NCBI GenBank assembly: GCA_018067115.1
Contig: JAGPVI010000066.1
Coordinates: forward strand, 1-13,211
Origin: Bizionia sp.
GTDB lineage: Bacteria; Bacteroidota; Bacteroidia; Flavobacteriales; Flavobacteriaceae
Direction of reading: 5' to 3'
Length of the DNA: 13,211 nucleotides
This document shows, piece after piece, positions 7,555 to 13,211 of this stretch; position 1 is the first letter of the stretch, and every line of letters starts with the position of its first letter. The notes below the pieces were generated by a model. The model worked only from the letters and a program-made list of their open reading frames with translations. It did no database searches and was not told the DNA's origin. The translations under genes and the position numbers were made by a program.

Positions 7555-7875
7555 ATACTATTTATATTAATTACAGTTCTTGATTTTGCTATTTCAATGT
7601 AATAAAAAACGTGTAACTCTAATTAATTTTAACAGTCTTTTAGGCTATAAAATGACTAATTAGGAAATAGTATTACAAAGAATAGTACACGTTTGGTTAT
7701 TCTGTAAATACCAAGATTATAAGCGCTTGTTGTACCGCATGAAAGCAATGTTAAGCTCTAATCTGATTTGGGCATTACATTTCTTGTAGAATTTTTAGTA
7801 TTAAAAGAAACTTAATGCAAAGTTAAACTTATACTAATCCCTTAAAAATGAGAAAACAACTCCTGTTTATTGACT

Positions 7876-7883
7876 TATATTTG
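7876..7883 (+). promoter_or_regulatory. -7 box of a possible small-RNA promoter
   Basis: TATATTTG matches TAnnTTTG exactly. It is the only exact plus-strand match I noticed in the region and lies about 55 bases before an orphan terminator. A -33 TTG is missing. Confidence 0.35.
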
Positions 7884-7889
7884 CAGTAA

Positions 7890-7970
7890 TAATTTAAATC
7901 ATATTTCGATTTTTTAATTATTGTTGATTAATAGCAAAAAAATCCTAGAATCTAATTCTAGGATTTTTTA
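7890..7970 (+). ncRNA. Candidate small RNA of about 80 nt ending in an intrinsic terminator
   Basis: Transcription from the box at 7876-7883 would begin near 7890 and stop at the hairpin and T-run ending at 7970. No ORF with a start lies inside, and no flanking protein gene on the plus strand could use this terminator: the nearest one upstream, the symporter, ends almost 800 bases before it with a minus-strand gene in between. The body is AT-rich (with runs such as TTTTTTAATTATTG) and unstructured before the terminator stem. It is not recognised as a known family; the 5' end is inferred from the promoter box only. Confidence 0.33.
7936..7970. terminator. Orphan intrinsic terminator
   Basis: AATCCTAGAA at 7941-7950 pairs perfectly with TTCTAGGATT at 7956-7965 around a 5-base loop. 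Seven A lie before (7936-7942) and six T at the right (7964-7969), so it can work in both directions. No annotated gene ends here. Confidence 0.85.
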
Positions 7971-8157
7971 TTTAAAGCTAAATCAAACAATAAAACTTTA
8001 GAGTGTTAAACTTCGTTAAAGACTAGTAATCAACACAATAAAAATTAAAGACACACGTCTTATACATATACAAAAGCGGTTAACGAATTATATTTTATTT
8101 GAATTAGTCTTCCTTTATATTTCAATTCGCAACATTAAACTTAAAGTATATATATTG

Positions 8158-8190
8158 AAAATCCCGAAGACAACTTCGGGATTTTTTAAT
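8158..8190. terminator. Intrinsic terminator downstream of fabH
   Basis: AAATCCCGAAG at 8159-8169 pairs with CTTCGGGATTT at 8174-8184 around the 4-base loop ACAA. It begins about 40 bases past the fabH stop on the minus strand. The T-run is better on the plus strand (8182-8187) than on the minus (TTTT then C), so it may also stop a plus-strand transcript. Confidence 0.85.
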
Positions 8191-8229
8191 TTTAATCTAT
8201 AAAATGTGGCACACTTAATATCTTTTAAA

Positions 8230-9240
8230 CTACTGCCATTTAATAATAACGCTTCCCCAAGTAAACCCACTTCCAAAAGCCGCTAACACTACGGTATCGC
8301 CAGATTTAATTTTTCCTTGCTCCCACGCTTCCGTTAAAGCAATAGGAATTGACGCTGCCGTTGTATTTCCATATTTTTGGATATTATTAAAAACCTGATC
8401 ATCACTAAGCTGAAATTTCTTCTGTATAAATTGAGAGATTCTTAAATTCGCTTGATGGGGAATTAGCATGTCTATATTTTCAGGTTTCAAATTGTTTTTT
8501 TGAAGTCCTTCCATAATCACTTCACTAAAACGAACGACTGCATTTTTAAATACAAACTGCCCATTCATATGCGGAAAATAACTTTCGTCGTTAGGGTCGT
8601 TATCAGCTAAAATATCGTTTACCCAACGCTTCCCCATTCCTGGTGCTACCAATACCAATTCTTCGGCGTGCTCCCCTTGCGAATGTAAGTGTGTCGATAA
8701 AATTCCTTTTGTATTATCTTCTTCTCTACTTAATATTGCAGCTCCTGCTCCGTCTCCAAAAATAACAGAAACACCACGACCACGCGTAGTTTTGTCTAAT
8801 CCGTGAGAATGTAACTCAGACCCAATAACTAGAATGTTCTTATACATTCCTGTTTTAATAAAATTATCGGCAACAGAAATAGCATATACAAAACCAGAAC
8901 ATTGGTTTCTAATATCTAAAGCACCAACAGTTTTAATATTTAAAGCTTCTTGTACTTGCACTCCGGGACCAGGAAAATACATATCTGGACTTAAGGTTGC
9001 AAAAATTATAAAATCGATATCATCTTTATCTATCCCTGCGCGCTCAATAGCAACTTTCGCAGCTTTAACCCCCATAGAAGACGTGGTGTCTCCAGAGTCT
9101 TTAACCCAGCGACGTTCTTTAATTCCAGTACGTTCTTGAATCCACGCATCGTTAGTATCCATTAGTTTGGACAGCTCTTCATTCGTGACAACATTTTCAG
9201 GAACAAAATGCCCCAACCCTATAATTTTTGAATTATACAT
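8230..9240 (-). CDS. fabH: 3-oxoacyl-ACP synthase III (KAS III)
   Basis: A 336-residue thiolase-fold enzyme that condenses an acyl-CoA primer with malonyl-ACP to start fatty-acid synthesis. The catalytic triad is complete: C114 in RNQCSGFVYA, H262 in IPHQANLRI and N292 in YGNTTAASIP. The H-N spacing of 30 equals that of E. coli FabH (H244, N274), while C to H is 16 residues longer because of an extra loop at about residues 203-222 (rich in Asp and Asn) before HMNGQFVFK. Branched-chain primers are typical of flavobacterial membranes, which would fit the branched-chain E2 nearby, but that is inference. It is alone here, not next to plsX or rpmF as in many genomes, so a second, operonic copy may exist and this may be a paralogue with another role. 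It is divergent from htpG and ends at the 8158-8190 terminator. Confidence 0.92.
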   Translation of the reverse strand: MYNSKIIGLGHFVPENVVTNEELSKLMDTNDAWIQERTGIKERRWVKDSGDTTSSMGVKAAKVAIERAGIDKDDIDFIIFATLSPDMYFPGPGVQVQEALNIKTVGALDIRNQCSGFVYAISVADNFIKTGMYKNILVIGSELHSHGLDKTTRGRGVSVIFGDGAGAAILSREEDNTKGILSTHLHSQGEHAEELVLVAPGMGKRWVNDILADNDPNDESYFPHMNGQFVFKNAVVRFSEVIMEGLQKNNLKPENIDMLIPHQANLRISQFIQKKFQLSDDQVFNNIQKYGNTTAASIPIALTEAWEQGKIKSGDTVVLAAFGSGFTWGSVIIKWQ

Positions 9241-9374
9241 AGTTTTTATTTAGTCGTAAAAGGTTACCAATACCCCATCAGTTTAAGAGGGTATTCTATC
9301 GCAATTTAGTCTTTTCGGTATAAAGGTTTCAAAAATTAATTTTTATTAATTATGCACGCATAACAGTTGGGTAT

Positions 9375-9387
9375 TGACAGTTTGTCA
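9375..9387 (+). promoter_or_regulatory. Palindrome TGACA-GTT-TGTCA upstream of htpG
   Basis: A perfect inverted repeat with 5-base arms and a 3-base spacer, about 100 bases before the htpG ATG. The left arm is also part of TTGACA, a -35-like hexamer (9374-9379). It could be an operator or promoter element for heat-shock control of htpG; it is not the CIRCE element bound by HrcA. Confidence 0.4.
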
Positions 9388-9451
9388 CTTTTTATCTATT
9401 GGCATTTTTGTTGACTAATACATTACAAGAGTTAAAAACATCAAATCAACA

Positions 9452-9467
9452 TCTCGAACTATCGAGA
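9452..9467 (+). promoter_or_regulatory. Hairpin in the htpG leader
   Basis: TCTCGA (9452-9457) pairs with TCGAGA (9462-9467) around the loop ACTA, 18 bases before the htpG start codon. In the mRNA it would sit just upstream of the ribosome-binding region. A role in translation control is only a possibility. Confidence 0.35.
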
Positions 9468-9485
9468 AATAATAAATTAAATATT

Positions 9486-11378
9486 ATGGCTAAAGGAAAT
9501 ATTAATGTTTCTGTAGAAAATATTTTTCCGCTTATAAAAAAGTTCTTGTATAGCGATCACGAAATATTTTTAAGAGAATTAATTAGTAATGGTACAGATG
9601 CGACCTTAAAATTAAAACACTTAACAAGCATCGGGGAATCTAAATCTGAATATGGTAATCCTTTTATTGAAGTAAAAATCGATAAAGAAGGAAAGAAATT
9701 ACACATTATAGATCAAGGTTTAGGTATGACTGCCGAAGAGGTAGAAAAATACATTAATCAAGTGGCTTTTTCTGGAGCTGAAGAATTTTTAGACAAGTAC
9801 AAAGATTCTGCTAAAGATTCTGGAATTATTGGTCATTTTGGTTTAGGATTTTACTCGGCTTTTATGGTCGCTGAAAAAGTAGAAATACTTACAAAATCTC
9901 ATAATGCCGATGCTCCAGCTGCTCATTGGGTATGCGACGGTTCGCCAGAATTCACATTAGAAGAATGCGATAAACAAGATCGCGGAACAGAGATTATTTT
10001 ACACATCGCTGAAGATTCTACAGAATTTTTAGAAGAAGCTAGAATAAGTGCATTGTTAGACAAGTATAACAAGTTTATGCCTATTCCAATTAAATTTGGA
10101 ACAAAGGAAGAAACATTACCTCTTGCTGAAGATGCTAAAGAAGATGCGACACCAGAAAAAATTACTGTAGATAATTTTATCAATAACCCTAACCCAGCGT
10201 GGACAAAGCAGCCAACAGAATTAGAGGATAAAGATTATAAAAGTTTCTATAGAGAATTATACCCTTCACAATTCGAAGAGCCTTTATTTCATATTCACTT
10301 AAATGTAGACTATCCTTTTAATCTTACAGGAATTTTATATTTCCCAAAGATGAGTCAGGATATGGGTATGCAAAAAGATAAAATTCAGTTGTACCAAAAC
10401 CAAGTGTACGTTACCGATAACGTGGAAGGGATTGTACCAGAATTTTTAACAATGCTTCGTGGGGTAATCGACTCTCCAGACATCCCGTTAAACGTATCGC
10501 GTTCTTACTTACAAGCAGATGGTGCTGTTAAAAAAATATCATCTTACATTACTCGTAAAGTAGCCGATAAATTAAAATCTCTATTTAATGAAAACCGTGA
10601 AGATTTCGAAAAGAAATGGAACGACATTAAAGTAGTAATTGAATACGGTATGCTTTCTGAAGACAAATTCTTCGACAAAGCTGATGCTTTTGCATTATAC
10701 CCTACTGTTGATGGTAAGTATTATACTTATGAAGAATTAACAGCTAAAATTAAAGACAATCAAACAGATAAAGACGGTAAATTAATACTGCTTTATACTA
10801 GTAATACAGATGCTCAGCACACGTATATTGAAGCTGCTAAAGCTAAAGGATACGAAGTATTATTGTTAGATTCTCCAATCATTTCGCATTTAATGCAAAA
10901 ATTAGAAAGCACGAAAGAAAACATTACGTTTGCTCGTGTAGATGCCGATTCTATTGATAAACTTATCAAAAAAGAGGAGACTGCTATTTCTAAATTAAGT
11001 GAAGACGAATCGAAAACATTAGAAGATCTTTTAAAAGAAGTTATTCCTTCTGAAAAGTTTATGGTACAATTAGAAGCTTTAGATAGCGATGCATCTCCAT
11101 TTATGATTACGCAGCCAGAATTTATGCGTAGAATGAAAGAAATGCAAGCCTCTGGAGGCGGTGGTGGTATGTTTGGAATGGGTAATATGCCAGAAATGTA
11201 TAGCCTTATTGTAAACACAAACTCTTCTTTGGTTAGCGATATTTTAGCATCCGAAACGAAAGAAAGAAAAGAACAGTTAATTACGCAAAGTTTAGATTTA
11301 GCTCGTTTATCTCAAGGCCTTTTAAAAGGAAAGGAGTTAAGCGACTTTGTAAAACGTAGTTACGAAATGATTAAATAA
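9486..11378 (+). CDS. htpG: Molecular chaperone HtpG (Hsp90 family)
   Basis: A 630-residue cytosolic Hsp90 that folds and remodels client proteins in an ATP-driven dimer clamp cycle. The N-terminal GHKL ATPase domain shows E31 and N35 in FLRELISNGTDA, D76 in DQGLGM and the lid motif GHFGLGFYSAFMV. The middle domain carries the expected Arg (R339) in NVSRSYLQ and NPNPAWTKQP. The C-terminal dimerisation domain follows and contains a Gly/Met-rich stretch (GGGGGMFGMGNMPEM, residues 557-571). Length is close to E. coli HtpG (624). The frame runs open to a TTG at 9399, but MAKGNINVSVENIFPLI at 9486 is the normal start. Upstream are a TGACA/TGTCA palindrome and a leader hairpin; a strong terminator follows the stop, so the gene is a single transcription unit. 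Confidence 0.96.
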   Translation: MAKGNINVSVENIFPLIKKFLYSDHEIFLRELISNGTDATLKLKHLTSIGESKSEYGNPFIEVKIDKEGKKLHIIDQGLGMTAEEVEKYINQVAFSGAEEFLDKYKDSAKDSGIIGHFGLGFYSAFMVAEKVEILTKSHNADAPAAHWVCDGSPEFTLEECDKQDRGTEIILHIAEDSTEFLEEARISALLDKYNKFMPIPIKFGTKEETLPLAEDAKEDATPEKITVDNFINNPNPAWTKQPTELEDKDYKSFYRELYPSQFEEPLFHIHLNVDYPFNLTGILYFPKMSQDMGMQKDKIQLYQNQVYVTDNVEGIVPEFLTMLRGVIDSPDIPLNVSRSYLQADGAVKKISSYITRKVADKLKSLFNENREDFEKKWNDIKVVIEYGMLSEDKFFDKADAFALYPTVDGKYYTYEELTAKIKDNQTDKDGKLILLYTSNTDAQHTYIEAAKAKGYEVLLLDSPIISHLMQKLESTKENITFARVDADSIDKLIKKEETAISKLSEDESKTLEDLLKEVIPSEKFMVQLEALDSDASPFMITQPEFMRRMKEMQASGGGGGMFGMGNMPEMYSLIVNTNSSLVSDILASETKERKEQLITQSLDLARLSQGLLKGKELSDFVKRSYEMIK

Positions 11379-11415
11379 TAACGCATTCTATTTAAATTAG
11401 AAATCGTTACAAACT

Positions 11416-11451
11416 AAAATCCACTTCAATAATTTGAAGTGGATTTTTTTT
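11416..11451 (+). terminator. Intrinsic terminator of htpG
   Basis: CCACTTCAA at 11421-11429 pairs with TTGAAGTGG at 11434-11442, extended by A-T pairs, with a 4-base loop and a run of eight T (11444-11451), about 40 bases past the htpG stop. Confidence 0.9.
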
Positions 11452-11617
11452 ATTTTAAAACTAGAACAACCCAACCGTGATTCTAAAAGCAAAGCGATGT
11501 TCTTTCTTTTATTACACGATAATGTTTATTTTTACATCGTATCTAAAACGCAAACGCTTTCACATATAACAAACAGATGCATTATTGTATAAAAACGTTG
11601 CGTTAAATTCCTTTATA

Positions 11618-13211
11618 ATGAAAAAACAAATCACAACACTTTTAGCTTTTGTGCTATTCACATTTGTGTCTATAAACACAACGGCCCAAGACAAAGCAAA
11701 ACCCATTTTCGAAAACGGAGAAGCTCAAATTGTTAAAGAATTTAGCGTTCCAAAAGACTGGATTCGTCACGACCTTTGGGTAGAAACCGAAACTAACACC
11801 GATGGCGACGACCAACTAGACCGTGTCCACGTGGCGGTAACGCGTCCACAACAAACAGAAACCGAAGGTTTAAAACTACCTGTTGTTTATGTTACGAGTC
11901 CGTATTTTGCTGGTGTCGCTCCAGATGTGCAAGGCATTATGTGGGATGTAAAACACGAATTGGGAGAACAACCTACAAAAAAACGTGTGCACCCAGAAGT
12001 TAAACGCTTAGGGGAGCGACCAATTATATCTAATTCTCATATTTCTAAATGGGTTCCTCGCGGTTATATTGTAGTGCACTCGTCGTCCCCAGGAACCGGC
12101 TTATCGCAAGGTGCGCCAACCATAGGAGGAGAAAACGAAGCATTGGCCCCAAAGGCTGTGATACAATGGCTTAACGGTAAAGCAAACGGCTATACAACGC
12201 CAAACGGTGACGAAAAAGTTGAGGCATATTGGTCTACTGGAAAAGTAGGTATGACGGGGACATCGTTTAACGGGACTTTACCTCTAGCAGCAGCTACTAC
12301 AGGTGTTGACGGCTTAGAAGCGATTATCCCAATTGCACCAAACACCTCGTACTATCATTATTACCGATCTAACGGATTAGTGCGTTCTCCTGGTGGTTAT
12401 TTAGGGGAAGATATTGATGTTTTATACGATTTTGTCCATAGTGGTGACGAATCGAAAAGAGCATATAATAACAAAGCCATTAGAGACTCAGAATTGGTGC
12501 CAAATATGGACCGATTAACTGGCGATTACAATGATTTTTGGGCAAGTAGAGATTATTTAAATCATATGAAACCAATGAAAGCTGCCTTATTAATGTCTCA
12601 CGGGTTTAACGATTGGAATGTAATGCCAGAACACAGTTACCGTATTTATAAGCAAGCAGAAGCTCAAGGTATTCCTTCGCAAATTTATTATCACCAACAA
12701 GGCCACGGCGGACCACCACCAATGACGATGATGAACCGATGGTTTACGCATTATTTACACGGTATTGATAACGGTGTCGAAAAGGATGCTAAAGCGTGGA
12801 TTGTTCGTGAGAATGACAAAAATAATGAACCTACAGCCTACGAGAATTATCCAAACCCAAGTGCTGAAGATGTTATATTACATTTAGGTAAGGGCGGACA
12901 AACAAATGGGAGTTTAAATACAACCAAAACAAAAAGAAACGCTAAAGAAACACTTACAGATAATTATAATTTTTCGGGAAGTGATTTAGCGCAAGCAGCA
13001 ACCTCAAAACACAGATTGTTATACTCTACTCCTATTTTAAAAGAAGAACTACACATTTCTGGAGAAGCTAGCATTACAGTAAGATTAGCGAGTAGTAAAC
13101 CCGCAGCAAACTTATCGGTGTGGTTAGTATCACTACCATGGAACCCTGAGAAAAAAGCTAAAATTACCGAAAACATAATAACACGTGGTTGGGCAGATCC
13201 TCAAAACAATA
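11618..13211 (+). CDS. Secreted Xaa-Pro dipeptidyl-peptidase, S15/CocE type (C-terminal part missing)
   Basis: The first 531 codons of an exported alpha/beta-hydrolase of the S15/CocE-NonD group, cut by the window end. MKKQITTLLAFVLFTFVS followed by NTTAQD is a Sec signal peptide, with likely cleavage after A23, so it acts in the periplasm or outside the cell. Catalytic residues are S216 in GMTGTSFNGTLP, D332 in SHGFNDWNV and H363 in QQGHGG. The spacing (116 and 31) is close to lactococcal PepX (S348, D468, H498), which favours Xaa-Pro dipeptidyl-peptidase over cocaine esterase. The nucleophile elbow is GTSFNG rather than the PepX-like GKSYLG. A jelly-roll-like C-terminal domain begins near residue 450 (LHISGEASITVRLAS). 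It would release X-Pro dipeptides from peptides, in keeping with the protein-feeding habit of flavobacteria. It has its own upstream region after the htpG terminator; no exact -7 box was found. Confidence 0.9.
   Translation, partial: MKKQITTLLAFVLFTFVSINTTAQDKAKPIFENGEAQIVKEFSVPKDWIRHDLWVETETNTDGDDQLDRVHVAVTRPQQTETEGLKLPVVYVTSPYFAGVAPDVQGIMWDVKHELGEQPTKKRVHPEVKRLGERPIISNSHISKWVPRGYIVVHSSSPGTGLSQGAPTIGGENEALAPKAVIQWLNGKANGYTTPNGDEKVEAYWSTGKVGMTGTSFNGTLPLAAATTGVDGLEAIIPIAPNTSYYHYYRSNGLVRSPGGYLGEDIDVLYDFVHSGDESKRAYNNKAIRDSELVPNMDRLTGDYNDFWASRDYLNHMKPMKAALLMSHGFNDWNVMPEHSYRIYKQAEAQGIPSQIYYHQQGHGGPPPMTMMNRWFTHYLHGIDNGVEKDAKAWIVRENDKNNEPTAYENYPNPSAEDVILHLGKGGQTNGSLNTTKTKRNAKETLTDNYNFSGSDLAQAATSKHRLLYSTPILKEELHISGEASITVRLASSKPAANLSVWLVSLPWNPEKKAKITENIITRGWADPQNN

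Larger units (their letters stand above)
7555..8229. other. 675-base region without a protein gene, with two terminators and inverted repeats
   Basis: This is very AT-rich DNA between the CoA-binding-fold gene and fabH, both on the minus strand. It has no convincing ORF; the longest open stretch I found (7664-7786, plus) has no start codon near its beginning. It holds an imperfectly nested inverted repeat (AAACGTGTA at 7607-7615 with TACACGTTT at 7686-7694), a promoter-like TATATTTG at 7876-7883, a strong hairpin terminator at 7936-7970, an 8-bp inverted repeat (8012-8019 with 8080-8087) enclosing a short hairpin (8048-8061), and the terminator at 8158-8190 that would end fabH transcription. 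It most likely carries the CoA-binding-fold gene's promoter region plus one or more small RNAs. Confidence 0.6.

Noticed and set aside
7664..7786. 41-codon open stretch on the plus strand in the gene-poor region
   Set aside because: No start codon until its last 16 codons, no recognisable protein, and within what chance allows.
7847..7888. 13-residue ORF MRKQLLFIDLYLQ
   Set aside because: Very short, overlaps the promoter-like box, and has no supporting signal.
9399..9414. Sigma-54-like TTGGCA then TTGA upstream of htpG
   Set aside because: The -24 half fits, but the -12 GC is GA, and htpG is not a typical sigma-54 gene.
9399..9485. N-terminal extension of HtpG from a TTG
   Set aside because: The 29 extra codons do not resemble Hsp90 and the known start (MAKGNINVS) is at 9486; the leader contains a hairpin and is probably untranslated.
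10814..11218. 134-codon minus-strand ORF inside htpG
   Set aside because: Mirror frame of htpG; the sequence is a low-complexity reflection of the Gly/Met-rich region.
12964..13176. 70-codon minus-strand ORF inside the peptidase gene
   Set aside because: The plus-strand frame is continuous through it with catalytic residues in order; this is a shadow.

Overview
The window looks like ordinary chromosomal DNA from a marine or environmental member of the Flavobacteriaceae (Bacteroidota). This rests on the strongly AT-rich base composition (roughly one third G+C by eye) and on several promoter-like TAnnTTTG boxes in place of the classical -10 hexamer. Ribosome-binding sites are weak or absent. 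The proteins also have a Bacteroidota character, for example HtpG with a Gly/Met-rich C-terminal segment and an FabH with an extra loop. I cannot name a genus from this sequence.

Layout from left to right. (1) Minus strand, 1-1252: a DEDDh 3'-5' exonuclease followed by an acylpyruvase-like fumarylacetoacetate hydrolase (FAH) protein that runs off the left edge. (2) Plus strand, 1360-2350: a GNAT acetyltransferase and a hotdog acyl-CoA thioesterase, closed by a bidirectional terminator. (3) Minus strand, 2442-5590: recR, a family 2 glycosyltransferase read from a TTG start, and then, from its own promoter, a lipoyl-bearing 2-oxo acid dehydrogenase E2. (4) Plus strand, 5714-7174: a Na+/solute symporter, convergent with a small CoA-binding-fold protein (7192-7554, minus). 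(5) 7555-8229: a 675-base stretch without a protein gene that holds two strong hairpin terminators, one of which has no gene to serve and has a promoter-like box just upstream; a small RNA is the simplest explanation. (6) fabH (minus) and htpG (plus) diverge from a 245-base region containing a perfect TGACA-GTT-TGTCA palindrome and a leader hairpin. (7) Plus strand, 11618 to the right edge: a secreted S15/CocE-type Xaa-Pro dipeptidyl-peptidase, cut by the window end.

Functionally this is core metabolism and maintenance: DNA repair (RecR, exonuclease), acyl-CoA and fatty-acid chemistry (thioesterase, E2, FabH), protein folding (HtpG), uptake and peptide degradation. Apart from the short adjacent pairs, the genes do not form one pathway. 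I see no mobile element, CRISPR array, tRNA or rRNA, and no clear new multi-gene system. The most promising unexplained signals are the orphan terminator/sRNA candidate near 7876-7970 and the regulatory DNA in front of htpG.
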